Source of the DNA: Sipunculus nudus | Lineage: Eukaryota > Annelida > Sipuncula > Golfingiida > Sipunculidae | Length of the DNA: 64,000 nucleotides | Direction of reading: 5' to 3' | NCBI GenBank assembly: GCA_026874595.1 | Contig: CM049322.1 | Location: 8,362,900-8,426,899 of the forward strand | Shown here: piece after piece, positions 49,901 to 61,496 of the stretch | Position numbering within the stretch: the first letter of the stretch is position 1 | How the letters are laid out: each line of letters begins with the position of its first letter | Notes under the pieces: generated by a model | Databases searched by the model: none | Told to the model about the DNA's origin: nothing | The model's input: the letters and a program-made list of their open reading frames with translations, nothing else | Program-made: the position numbers and the translations under genes

Positions 49901-50397
49901 TGTTACTTTAATTTAGTGATTCATGTGATTTATGGCTAACTCTGTTAACATATAAATAAAATCTAAGAAATTCTTGTTGGGTAAAGTTCTTATAACCCAG
50001 CTATGATGGTTGTATGAGGTTGTTTATCAACAAGCTGTTGGTAAACACAGCAGTGTTGACAAATGGAAAAAAACATGTAACCTACGGTGGTTGGTTAAAC
50101 AGGTTTAGAAGTGGAAAAGTCACCAGCTGCAACACCATTTGCAAATCTCTTTTTCAACGGACTTGCCTCCAGTTGCCCCTATTAAATGTGTTAAAGTTAT
50201 TTTGGTAGTAGCCCACATGGTATAAACATGTAAATATACCCAAAACAAACAGGTGTTTTATGGATCTATTTTTATAAAAACGTTCAAGAGATTATCTTTA
50301 GATAAAAGCTGTTGAAATCAGATTAGGTCCCTTTAAGTACTGGAGTATTCTATTCTTAACAATGACAGTTTTGTGAGCAATTTTGCTGAGCACTTAC

Positions 50398-51472
50398 CCA
50401 AATGTGTTGCACGTTTTGTATTTATTCTCATCCTCCGGACTCCTCGCAGCTGATACCCACGGAACTGACAAGTTGCAATAACCAGTCCAAGGCAGTTTAC
50501 AGGAACTAACGGTGAAACAGTGATGAAAACATCACTTCCCGTCGAAGCAGTCAGTGTTGCTGGTGGTTTTGTTGAAGGCACTTCAGTGGCTGTTTCAGTC
50601 ATTCCTTTTTTTGCCCGTTTGCTACTGTTGCCATGGCTACATTTCTGTGGAGTGCTACCAACATCAATCACACCACTAGGAGGCACACGTCCGCCAAACC
50701 AGCGAACGAGCTCTGATAAAATCCTCGCTGGGTTACGAGGACAAAACAACAAGCACTCCTCTCGGGAGATACCCCCATATAAAGCACACAGAGAACTGGG
50801 GTCCGTTTTCCTGGCCAACACTGGATCTGAAGGGCCCACGGCATCAAGCCATACAGTGCGCGCTGATGTTCCACGCAGAGCAAATGCCAGGATCGGTCCA
50901 ATATTGTTGAGCATGTCAGTCTTTGCAGCTGATTCCGAACGTGGTGACAAGGAACCGGATGGTAACCCATGGGCAACAAGCATGAGATCCGGTGTCGGAT
51001 ATACCAGTCTTAATCCAGACAAATCCAGTCCGACTTGAAGCACACGGTTCATAATTCCCATCATGGCTCTTGGATCTCGGTATACCTTCTTGTAAACCAG
51101 TGACATCGTATTCTGTGTCTCGCTGTCCGGTAACTCGTCTCTCAGGTTCTGATCCAGAGTATCCTCCTCCGTGTCAATCGTCTCCCAGAAAAACCCGACG
51201 GGAATATTCAGAACTTTACGGACAGCGCGGGGGTCCTGGGTAATTTGTATAAAGGTTGACAGAGGCTTTGTACTGATGCTAGGTAAAGGTGGTTTATAGG
51301 CGTAATGAGGTGTATCCCCATGATCCTGACCTTTGACCTCTGTGACCCTGCTGCTGACCTCCAATGACACCAGGTCAGCTAACCAGGGACAGACGGAGTG
51401 CAGGGTATTGGTTGACAGGAATTTTGTGAGTATCTGATGGAAGGCAGTGTGACCTTTGCCCTCTTCTCTTTT
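50398..51472 (-). CDS. exon 7 (large): NDK-like module 1 and first part of module 2
   Basis: Acceptor 'ctttttttcag', donor 'catttgg|gtaagt', 358 codons. Module 1: MMGIMNRVLQVGLDLSGLRL (453-472), then GPILAFALRGTSARTVWLDA (508-527), VGPSDPVLARKTDPSSLCAL, YGG and ILSELVRWFGG. This is a clear NDK C-half, but CLLFCPRN stands where NAxHGSDS should be. A basic Ser/Thr-rich linker with KRAKKG (601-606) follows. Then VFITVSPLVPVNCLGLVIAT (631-650) and RGYQLRGVRRMRI begin module 2. Flanking exons are 66-236 bp, so this is unusually long and probably arose by intron loss. Confidence 0.95.
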
Positions 51473-52665
51473 CTGAAAAAAAGTGAAAAATATACATCAT
51501 AGCATGAACTTTTCACACATCCCTGCCCACTGTGAGATCACAAGCCTGGATACACATACACACACTTAAACATATGTACAAATATACACACATACATACA
51601 AAATCAGTGTCAGTAAAAAAGGCTGTGGATCAGGTTTAAGGTTATCAAGTTACGTGCATTAAATTATCAGCTTTATGAAGAAGAAATTAAGTGGTGCACA
51701 CAGAGAAATGCAATTAGTGAAGAGAAAAGAGGAACATGTAGAGCAAATGTTTCATGTTTACAATTTGGAGCTGGATGCATCATGCAATCCCATGCTCTCA
51801 TTTGTCTGATTACAATTCTTTGCTCTGGGCCCACCCTAAGCTCCCAAGGCAGCGGATATCTTGTGCTTCTAAAGAAGCAACTGATTTTCACGCTGCCTGC
51901 TTTGACCGTTTAAAATACATTTAGACACCAGATGGTGGTTCGTTGTCCGCTGAAAAAAACATGTATATGATGTGACAAGCAGCCAACCAGATGCCAATAA
52001 ACAAACACTCAACAGGCATCCTGGCTCCGCCCATAGCTGCACTTCAAGCGCCGCTTGATGACAGTTTATGGTCGAATTTTAATTGCTCCCTCTGCATTCT
52101 CGCATCATCGACCCATTCGATTATGACATTATGACTGTGTTAGCGTAGCTGTGTATCTGTTGTCTACAGAACTGAAACCAGCCAGCGAGGTGTTCATGCA
52201 GCTTTTGTTGTTACGTTTCGTTTGAATTACAGCTCACCAGCCAGGCATCCTATGTGCCCAAGGCCCTAAGCAAACCACTTCCGGGGCCATTCTCTCTCAG
52301 CCTATGGCCTGTTCAGACAGTTACTGGGGCGATGAGCTGTCTCTCAAAACAAAATGAACAACACTGGCTTTGTGTATTCCTTGCTTGGCTGTGTCTTCCA
52401 GCACAAGGTCTCATCTGATAGGACAAAAATACAGTGCTCCCCTCTGGGGTAGGAATTCAGGATACGAGGTCACAACAAATAGCGCTTTCGATATAGGTAG
52501 TAGGCCTATAGGTAAAGCACTGTGTTAAGAGCATAGGCCAACCCTGGTGGTCAAATCCAGCGAATTTTATTATATTAAGCGGCATTTACATGAAGAGAGA
52601 TTTGGGATGAGTTGAGTGTTTGACCGCTGTGTGATACGAGTAGACTAAGCATTGAGGAAACATAC
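51473..52665. other. intron between exons 6 and 7
   Basis: No exon found. The 52000-52500 part is GC-richer with 'ggctccgccc' and many CG dinucleotides, but no frame. Confidence 0.5.
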
Positions 52666-52901
52666 CTTTGTCCGTTTGACGACACTGGGGAGATCTTTAG
52701 GAGTGAACTGTTCAACTGGTGCAGCAGCAATACACAGCATCAGCTGACCATCCAGAAACATCTGCTGCAAACCAATAACGTGGAACGGAGCGGGGTTTAA
52801 CACAGGCTCAACAGGTGCCCTCTGCAGGAAGTCGTAGTTGTCAGGAACCAGTGACAGAAACCATGTGAGGAGGGTGGGATATGTCGCTGATAAACCAGTC
52901 A
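52666..52901 (-). CDS. exon 6: conserved-looking globular segment before module 1
   Basis: Acceptor 'gtaattgcag' after a TA tract, donor 'acaaag|gtatgt'. It encodes 78 residues: TGLSATYPTLLTWFLSLVPD (239-258), then PAPFHVIGLQQMFLDGQLML and CIAAAPVEQFTP. Hydrophobic, strand-rich pattern. No family recognised. It could be the N-terminal part of a further degenerate NDK-like unit. Confidence 0.9.
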
Positions 52902-52939
52902 CTGCAATTACATATATATATATATATATATCTTAATCG

Positions 52940-53284
52940 TACTACTAAGGAGTACACTGATTCTCTACAACGAGAAAACAAGACAGACATAGGACCATAA
53001 TCCAAAGACATCACCTCATCAGTACACAATGCATTTATCAACACGTGCACTTCCTCAGTTGTTAAGTGTGACATAGTTATTCCATCACTGCACTCAGTTA
53101 ATACAGATATTAATTCTATGTTTACAGACCTTGGTCCTTTTTGCAGTGACTCTTTTAAGGTATTAAGATTACCAGTGTCACCCCACATTCCATATTTATC
53201 CATCTCACTTTCAAGATATCTAGGATTGTTTCCAAGTACACCAACAGTTGTATACTCATAGCTCAGGCTTGTGTGATGCAACAA
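52940..53284 (-). pseudogene. unidentified AT-rich coding fragment directly before exon 6
   Basis: An open frame of about 115 residues, with SLSYEYTTVGVLGNNPRYLE, then WGDTGNLNTLKESLQKGPRS and LTTEEVHVLINALC. It looks protein-like but has AT-rich codons unlike the gene around it, no ATG start and no phase-compatible splice into exons 5 and 6. Possibly a remnant of a retroelement or a captured gene piece. Confidence 0.3.
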
Positions 53285-53542
53285 GAATAAAAATTTGCAT
53301 TATTATGAATTAATAACTCAACCATCTAAACAAACTTTGTAATTAGGCATATCAGAATCCACTAGAGGCACTGCAATTGATTTGTAGCCAATTGACCTAT
53401 CCACCAGAGCCCAAATGCTCCGCCCTTTTAACCTAATTATTACAATGAGCGCCCCAAACACTTCTATGTCCATGGCAGCGAGAGCTTCTTACAATATAAT
53501 AATGATGTCACAAAGGTCGATGATGCATTGCGTCGTATTGAC

Positions 53543-53550
53543 TGACGTCA
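53543..53550. promoter_or_regulatory. perfect CRE, TGACGTCA
   Basis: A palindromic cAMP-response element inside a CG-containing 53400-53570 stretch that also has 'gctccgccc' and 'ccaattgacc'. It lies in intron 5 upstream (sense) of exon 6. Regulatory use is inferred only. Confidence 0.35.
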
Positions 53551-54399
53551 TCAACTGGTATTGCTGTCCTCATATCGCAGTCTTGTGAACTGTTTTGTTA
53601 TATTTTGGATTATTTGTCTCAAACGAATTACATGCCAGGTAAGACATTATTATTTACTCGGTAGTCAGAGGAATAGGTCATGCAGCCTGTAGCCTCGAAT
53701 TTTTAAACTGTCTGCTTTGTATGAAAAAATATCCCGGAAAACATGCCGACCTGGATACTGTACAGACTACATGTGTTCTGTTTGACAGAACTCTGTCAAA
53801 TTATGCAAAATTTTGTTTTTGTCAGATGATTGACGCTTTTCAATGTTTAAGGTCACCTAATTGGTTGCTCTTTAGTCCAATGCTTATGATTATTCATTGA
53901 ATGAATATGCGATTAAGGTCATATAGAGTTCATGGATAGGTCAATTGTATGCCCTTTTTCTGCTGACTGTGCGTGGCACCCCTTTAGTGAACCCCTCAGA
54001 TTCTCAAATGGCTGAATGTGACAAATTATCATTGGGATTCCCTTACATGTGATCTGTTTGGCCAATCATCTGTCCAACTTTGATTTACTGCATGTCTCTG
54101 GTGCAAATTATTGCTCAACTTCCAGAAAATACCACGCAAAGTCTGTCAGTTGAATGTGACTGGTGAACCAGCAGCCATGCTGCCCTCCCAGTCTGGTCAT
54201 CCACACGACCATCATAATGGTGAATGTTAAACAGAGTAACACCCAAACAGGAAGTCAATATACTGTAGCAAATTTGAGAAATTTGTATTTTTAAATTTAT
54301 TGATTTTTTATAAGAAATATTCACCTTTTGATTGTTCGGTTTTATCCTAGTCAGGGACTATCTATTGTCAGAGAAATAGCGCTAGCTGATGTTCTTCTA

Positions 54400-55010
54400 G
54401 CCTGTACAAAAATACTGGATGTGATGTACTTTTAGTCTGCACAAAAATACTGGATTGGATGTACTTCTAGCCTGTACAAAAATACTGGATGTGATGTACT
54501 TTTAGCCTGTACAAAAATACTGGATGTAGTGTACTTCTAGCCTGTACAAAAATACTGGATTGGATGTACTTCTAGCCTGTACAAAAATACTGGATGTGAT
54601 GTACTTTAAGCCTGTACAAAAATACTGGATGTGATGTACTTCTAGCCTGTACAAAAATACTGGATTGGATGTACTTCTAGCATGTACAAAAATACTGGAT
54701 GTGATGTACTTCTAGCATGTACAAAAATACTGGATGTGATGTACTTCTAGCCTGTACAAAAATACTGGATTGGATGTACTTCAAGCCTGCAAAAATACTG
54801 GATGTGATGTACTTCTAGCCTTTACAAAAATACTGGATTTGATGTGATGTACTTTTAGCCTGTACAAAAAAATACTGGATGTGATGTACTTCTAGCCTGT
54901 ACAAAAATACTGGATGAGATGTACTTTTAGCCTGTACAAAAATACTGGATGTAGTGTACTTCTAGCCTGTACAAAAATACTGGATGAGATGTACTTTTAG
55001 CCTGTTATGG
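54400..55010. repeat. ~35-bp minisatellite, about 17 copies
   Basis: Unit 'tagcctgtacaaaaatactg' + 'gatgtgatgtacttc', with 'ttggat' and 'gtagtg' variants. On the gene's sense strand each unit reads 'agtatttttgtacaggct', a 3' splice-site-like motif. Confidence 0.95.
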
Positions 55011-55236
55011 CTCATCTCCTGTTGGTGAGTACTAAACTGGAGAAGGAGGGAGTTAAAATTTATATCCAATGAATTTTACCATTACACAATGAACACACAA
55101 TTGCTAAAGGCATGTCTGAATATCAAGGCTACACAACTGAAATATGTGTAAGTGTGTGCATGTGTGTGTGTGTGAGTACCAGACAAAATACAGAGCCTAG
55201 GAAGCAGAACAAAAAAAAGACACATATCTACGATAC

Positions 55237-55378
55237 CTGTGTCAATGCTGCGGTGTCCACTTCCTCGATGGCTACTGATCTGTCCGTTGCTGGTCAGCTT
55301 GACTGTGAGCAGCAGACACTCCAGGCTGGCTGGCATGCTGTCAGGGAGGCTCCTAGGTGCTGGCTCATAAGAGGACTC
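55237..55378 (-). CDS. exon 5: N-terminal region
   Basis: Acceptor 'gctgtctgacag', donor 'acacag|gtatcg'. It encodes 47 residues with SMPASLECLLLTVKLTSNGQ (204-223), a likely beta-strand pair, then a Ser/Gly/His linker. Phase 0 in, phase 1 out, matching neighbours. Confidence 0.88.
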
Positions 55379-58302
55379 CTGTCAGACAGCAATGTTATCT
55401 TTAGCAATAGTCTGATCAGCTGAGCAGCACTACCCACAGGTCACTTTTTACAAGTATATTTTAATGAACAGGGGGTAGATCATCTGATTGTTCTGTTACA
55501 AAAGTCATTTACTTTAACAACCTATGTTTTATTTGACATACATATAGGTAGGCCGGCTGAGCATCAGGACCCCTTGGTCACTTCAAATTTTTTAATTGTC
55601 ACGTTTATAAAGCGCAGGTGGTCATGTGACTGATGATGACACCTGGTGAGAATTATATACTTTAATTAAAGGGTCCTATTCTGATATCTGATGCCTATTA
55701 AAGGAGCCTATTCATATATATATAATCCCTATAAACTAGGCCTATTCCAGTGTTGTTATTCTGGATTTAACCGAAAAAAAATCTTACATGAACAAAGTAG
55801 AGAATTATTTGAAAAAAATTATAAAAAAGTAAAAATCAATACCAAACAGCACAATTCTTGTATACTTTAAGAGTATGCAATACCTCTAAACAATGTACGA
55901 AAGTATGTGTGTATGTATGTATATATATATATACATATCTAGTGATTTTGTGAAACATTAGCAAGATTGCAGAAAAAAGATCATTGCTAATAAAATGCCA
56001 TGATATATTGACAGAGCATGTCAAGTCCACTCAGCTGGTTCTCATGAACAGCCTATACCGGGTAATCCCCCCCTGAAGATGAAAACTTTAAATTAACCCC
56101 TGAAAAAAGTATGAAAATAAGTATAAAAAGAAGTCCTGCCTGAAAAAAAAGTATGTTACTTTTAGAAAGTATAGAGTGGCAGCATGGCATTACTTCATAG
56201 ACTCAGTGGACGTGACAATCACACAGTGATTAAGGACATTCCCAGGACTTGGCTCAGTACGTAATATATTTGGACCCTGACACTTTGTATATAAAGTACA
56301 AATGTTTTGATAATTTAAAGTTAAATGCCTGCTCTATATATATATCATTTAAGCTAAAATTTATTTAACTGAAGCACAGTAATATTAAAGTCACCCAGGG
56401 CCTGCAGGTCCAGTAGTCACCAGGCCTGGTTAACACAAGGATATGTAAGCGTGTGCCACTGTCCTGTCATGTAGTCAGAAAATGGAATGAAATTCTCTAG
56501 ATAAACATACTTAGTTAAGCTGGCATTATAACAAGGGACCCATGGGTCACGCTGTTCAGCTGAAATATTTCTTTTGGTTTTTCATGTATATTACCATTAG
56601 AAAAGCTAAGAGAAAATGGCCCTGCTAAAATGAAACTCTGTACATTATAGAATAATGGACATGAGCTAAAGCATATGCACTGTGTAGTTAATGAAACCTT
56701 TGGCTTGAAACCATTTAGTGACGAAAAAATGGGCCTACGGTAAGTGTTATATAAAAGTTACATTTCATAAACAAGTAATGTGTCAAGGTATTTAAGTTTA
56801 AAAAAGTTAAATATATAGCAATATGAGTTAAAAATTAATACCACAAAGTCTGACCAATATTCCTGATTTTAAAACTAAGTTTAACAGTGTTATTCACACC
56901 TAGGCCTGGCCAACTTTAAGACTTATGAATGAAATGCTACATAGTATTTATATCTTCTTAAATCTTGTCAATAAGCACTTACATCAGATCCTAATATTTT
57001 ATCCCATTTGAATAATAGGATTAAATTCCTGAACATTTTTTTCTTTTAAAAAATCATAATTGTCTGAGTCTAAAAAAAGAATTTATATAACATTAAAATT
57101 ATAAGATTCTTCTAATTTATTAGTCCTGTGTATTGAAGAGGTGGGTTGGGGGAGGGGTCTCTGTTGTTACAGCTCGTTGCTGAAAAAAATGTGAAATAAT
57201 AAGATTCATCTTGTTTATAGTACAGGTCTGTCAACAGAATGGGGTGGGGGGGGGGGGGAGAAAGGCTTCCTGTGGTATTAACTGCAGACAGCCGGATCAA
57301 GCTCAACAAGAGAGACCACTTGGCTTGCCCAAGTGATGGGATTTCATAACAACAGCCTGGGGAGCATAGAGAGCCGCACTGAATGACCTACAGTGACCAA
57401 AGTGGACTGCTTGACAATGTAAGGGAATACAACAAGAGCCTAAAAAAAAATTCAATAACTAGCCTAATTTTGCAGCTTTTATTTTCAAATTTCAGATTTT
57501 AACAGATTAAATCCTTATGTGTACATGCTGTGAAAATTAAATCCAAGGTACTTACAGGAAAAAAAAGTTCAGTGGCCAAAGTTGGGCAAAATTTAAGGTC
57601 CTGATTTTATATTTATGACAATAACTTTAAAATATTGCAAAATTCAGATCTAATTTTTCTGTATACAATTGAATCTTGATTAAATGAAGTTATATCCCTG
57701 AAAAAAGGTCTCTAGCATCAGCAATTCTTATGTTAAGTTAGGAAATATATTTCCTGATTTTTTACAAGGTGCATTATGTTTGGGCCCATAACTTCAACAA
57801 ATTATGCAATACTGACCTAATTTTTGGTATGTGCATAGGAAATGTATTGAAGAATATGATTAATTACTATGATCAAATTCAGATCAGTGGTTTTGAGGTA
57901 AGGCAGTCCTGAACTGTAACAATGGGTTTTTAATGGAAAACAGAGGTTTTTCCTGAATATCTCAAAGGAACACAGCCTTAGTGACCCAATTTTCAGTATG
58001 GTAGGAGATTTTAGGGACATCTACTGAATGCAAAATTTTGGATTTGTTGGTCCAACGGTTTCAAAACGTGCCTAGTTAACGGCCGGGCAGATGACGGACC
58101 GTGGCAAAGGACCACGACAAAAGCTCAGATGACTTAAAGTCAGCTGAGCTAAAAATGAATATGGTTTACCAACAAAAATAAGGAGAAAAAGTCACATTTT
58201 TAGACATAGCGTTGCTGACATAAAGTTAGGTATGGAATGACAGAACAGCGGGCAGATAGACACACTGACAGACCAAATACCATGCACCATCATTATACTG
58301 AC
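55379..58302. other. intron between exons 4 and 5
   Basis: No exon. Holds TA tracts, a G-run at 57240-57258, the 'gacccatgggtcacgctgtt' motif at 56538, and a repeat at 57780-58152. Confidence 0.5.
57780..58152. repeat. dispersed repeat ending in gtcagctgagctaaaa
   Basis: Ends 'acttaaagtcagctgagcta' + 'aaa' like the block ending at 10546, preceded by 'acggccgggcagatgacgga'. Same composite repeat family. Confidence 0.7.
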
Positions 58303-58438
58303 CAAGTCAAACAGTGTAGGTGTGGCCTTGGCCGCTGGTTGTTTCCCGCTGTGTGACTGTGTGGGACGCAGGGCTTCCAATCGCTGCCCGAGCCTCACAC
58401 GGGACTCCCGCTCTCGCTTCTTTACTTCTTGGAGGCGT
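58303..58438 (-). CDS. exon 4: charged N-terminal region
   Basis: Acceptor 'ctctccacacag', donor 'gacttg|gtcagt'. It encodes RLQEVKKRERESRVRLGQRL (146-165), then EALRPTQSHSGKQPAAKATP and TLFDL. Together with exon 3 it forms a basic/acidic helix, likely coiled coil. Confidence 0.88.
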
Positions 58439-58962
58439 CTGTGTGGAGAGTAAAAAGTGACCCATAGGTCAAAGCACTCAGCTTACAAACATAGATATGT
58501 AACCTTAATATAATACTGAGAACTGATATACTGTATAATATTAATAAACTGATTATTGTGTAAAGGTTATAATTGAAGAGAATTTTTTATGTTTGTTGAA
58601 AAATAGGTCATTTGATTATGACCTTTTTAACATATTTGAAAATCTTAAATGAATCTTCCCCTGTAATTCAGTCCATCTCTCTCAGAATGACCTCTCTTAA
58701 TTCCTGTAATTACCACTGGATAGTCATGTATACACAAGATGAAAGGCTAGGGCAGGGCTGACACTATGGATTATACAGCAATCCATGTAATTACCATTGG
58801 ACAGTGGTGTATACACAGGGTGTCCATATTTTCTCAGTCTCAGCCAAAATCTCACCACTGTCTGGATAAAAGTCTTGTATCACTGGTAGTTCTCCACCTC
58901 AATCATTTAACTATTTGAAATGGGCCACAGTACTTAACAAAGTATATCTAAGATAAACAAAC

Positions 58963-59127
58963 CTGGCTTCTGCAATCTTTTTCTCACTCTCTTCTTCTTT
59001 GCCCTTGACCTTTATGTCCTCTATTAATGGTTCATCATGACCTTGACCTACAGGAGGCAAGGTCGTGGTGGCTTTAGTTCTGGCCAGGCGCTGTGCCTGA
59101 GTTGTACCCACTGACTTCTTGACACCA
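58963..59127 (-). CDS. exon 3: low-complexity N-terminal region
   Basis: Acceptor 'aattattacag', donor 'gccag|gtttgt'. It encodes GVKKSVGTTQAQRLARTKAT (91-110), a PPVGQGHDEP linker and EDIKVKGKEEESEKKIAEA. The 39-bp minisatellite starts about 160 bp upstream (sense) of this acceptor. Confidence 0.85.
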
Positions 59128-59289
59128 CTGTAATAATTAAAAAATAAAAAAATTACCAAACATGCAATAAAAAAAGTGATTCTCAAAGTATACATGATCC
59201 CTTCAGGTGCCAATCATGTTACAAAAGAATGCAATATGAAAGATCAGAGTAGGATAGAACAGAGGTCTGTTCTGACTTAAAATCAAGTT

Positions 59290-61397
59290 CAGACAGAGGC
59301 TGAGGCTGTAATTACCTAGGTTTAGGTTCAGATGGAGACTGAAGGTGTACTAACTTAGGTTTGGGTTCAGATGGAGGCTGTATTCACTTAGGTTTAGGTT
59401 CAGATGGAGACTAAGGCTGTACTAACCTAGGTTTAGGTTCAGATGGAGACTGAAGCTGTACTAACCTAGGTTTAGGTTCAGATGGAGGCTGAGGCTGTAA
59501 TTACCTAGGTTTAGGTTCAGATGGAGGCTGAGGCTGTACTAACCTAGGTTTAGGTTCAGATGGAGACTAAGGCTGTACTAACCTAGGTTTAGGTTCAGAT
59601 GGAGGCTGAGGCTGTAATTACCTAGGTTTAGGTTCAGATGGAGGCTGAGGCTGTACTAACTTAGGTTTGGGTTCAGATGGAGGCTGTATTCACTTAGGTT
59701 TAGGTTCAGATGGAGACTAAGGCTGTACTAACCTAGATCTAGGTCAGATGGAGACTGAGGCTGTACTTACTTAGGTTTAGGTTCAGATGGAGAGTGCGGC
59801 TTAACTCACCTGGGTTTAGGTTTAGGAAAGAGCTGAGGCTGTACTCACCAAGGTTTAGATTAAAATGGGAGACTGAGGCTGTACTCACCTAGGTTTAGGT
59901 TAAAATGGAGAATGAGGCTGTACTCACCTAGGTTAAGGTTAAAATGGAGAACGAGGCTGTACTCACCTAGATTTAGGTTAAAATGGAGAATGAGGCTGTA
60001 CTCACCAAGGTTTAGATTAAATGGGAGACTGAGGCTGTACTCCCGTAGGTTTAGGTTAAAATGGAGAATGAGGCTGTACTCACCTAGGTTAAGGTTCATT
60101 TGTAGACTGAGGCTGTACTCACCTAGATTTAGGTTAAAATGGAGAATGAGGCTGTACTCACCAAGGTTTAGATTAAATGGGAGACTGAGGCTGTACTCAC
60201 CTAGGTTTAGGTTAAAATGGAGAATGAGGCTGTACTCACCTAGGTTAAGGTTCATATGTAGACTGAGGCTGTACTCACCTAGATTTAGGTTAAAATGGAG
60301 AATGAGGCTGTACTCACCTAGGTTAAGGTTCATATGTAGATTGAGGCTGTACTCACCTAGATTTAGGTTAAAATGGAGAATGAGGCTGTACTCACCTAGG
60401 TTTAGGTTCATATGTAGACTGAGGCTGTACTCACCTAGGTTTAGGTTAAAATGGAGAATGAGGCTGTACTCACCTAGGTTAAGGTTCATATGTAGACTGA
60501 GGCTGTACTCACCTAGGTTTAGGTTAAAATGGAGAATGAGGCTGTACTCACCTAGGTTTAGGTTCATATGTAGACTGAGGCTGTACTCACCTAGGTTTAG
60601 GTTAAAATGGAGAATGAGACTGTACTCACCTAGGTTAAGGTTCATATGTAGACTGAGGCTGTACTCACCTAGATTTAGGTTAAAATGGAGAAAGAGGCTG
60701 TACTCACCTAGGTTTAGGTTCATATGTAGACTGAGGCTGTACTCACCTAGGTTTAGGTTAAAATGGAGAATGAGGCTGTACTCACCTAGGTTAAGGTTCA
60801 TATGTAGACTGAGGCTGTACTCACCTAGATTTAGGTTAAAATGGAGAATGAGGCTGTACTCACCTAGGTTAAGGTTCATATGTAGACTGAGGCTGTACTC
60901 ACCTAGATTTAGGTTAAAATGGAGAATGAGGCTGTACTCACCTAGGTTAAGGTTCATATGTAGACTGAGGCTGTACTCACCTAGGTTTAGGTTAAAATGG
61001 AGAATGAGGCTGTACTCACCTAGGTTTAGGTTCATATGTAGACTGAGGCTGTACTCACCTAGGTTTAGGTTAAAATGGAGAATGAGGCTGTACTCACCTA
61101 GGTTAAGGTTCATATGTAGACTGAGGCTGTACTCACCTAGGTTTAGGTTAAAATCGAGAATGAGGCTGTACTCACCTAGGTTTAGGTTCATATGTAGACT
61201 GAGGCTGTACTCACCTAGATTTAGGTTAAAATGGAGAATGAGGCTGTACTCACCTAGGTTAAGGTTCATATGTAGACTGAGGCTGTACTCACCTAGATTT
61301 AGGTTAAAATGGAGAATGAGGCTGTACTCACCTAGGTTAAGGTTCATATGTAGACTGAGGCTGTACTCACCTAGGTTTAGGTTCAGATGGAGGCTGG
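59290..61397. repeat. 39-bp minisatellite built from an exon/intron border, about 54 copies
   Basis: The unit on the sense (-) strand contains 'aacctaaacctag|gtgagt' + 'acagcctc'. The first unit overlaps the true end of exon 2 (residues SEPKP and its donor at 61369-61370). From 59860 to 61370 two unit types alternate (an 'aaaatggagaat' and a 'catatgtagact' type), giving a 78-bp higher-order period. 59290-59860 is an older, diverged part with 'cagatggaggct' units. Frames of 495 codons (-) and 523 codons (+) exist only because 39 is divisible by 3. Confidence 0.97.
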
Positions 61398-61496
61398 GGT
61401 TTGATGGTAGGGGTCTTGGTGCCAGTACTCCTTATTTTACGACGTTGCTCGTGCCACAGTTGAAGGTCATCCTCATCTTCTGAGGAACTAGATGAC
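61371..61496 (-). CDS. exon 2: acidic Ser-rich region, ends at the head of the minisatellite
   Basis: Acceptor 'taattctcag', donor 'cctag|gtgagtac'. It encodes SSSSSEDEDDLQLWHEQRRK (49-68), then IRSTGTKTPTIKPQPPSEPK and P. The S5-E-D-E-D-D run is a likely CK2-type acidic cluster. Reading past the donor meets TGA at once, so use of any later donor in the array truncates the protein. Confidence 0.88.

Larger units (their letters stand above)
47803..50397. other. intron between exons 7 and 8
   Basis: No further exon seen. Contains dispersed repeats at 49297-49575 and 49625-49900 and AT-rich sequence. The overlapping + and - frames at 48980-49202 are shadows of each other. Confidence 0.5.

Noticed and set aside
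50520-51038. 172-codon + strand frame
   Set aside because: Antisense shadow of exon 7.
59860-61347. 495-codon - strand frame (NLNLGEYSL repeats)
   Set aside because: It arises from the 39-bp minisatellite, is out of frame with exon 2, and sits in an intron.
59912-61483. 523-codon + strand frame (RLYSPRFRLKW repeats)
   Set aside because: Opposite-strand shadow of the same minisatellite. It ends inside exon 2 antisense.
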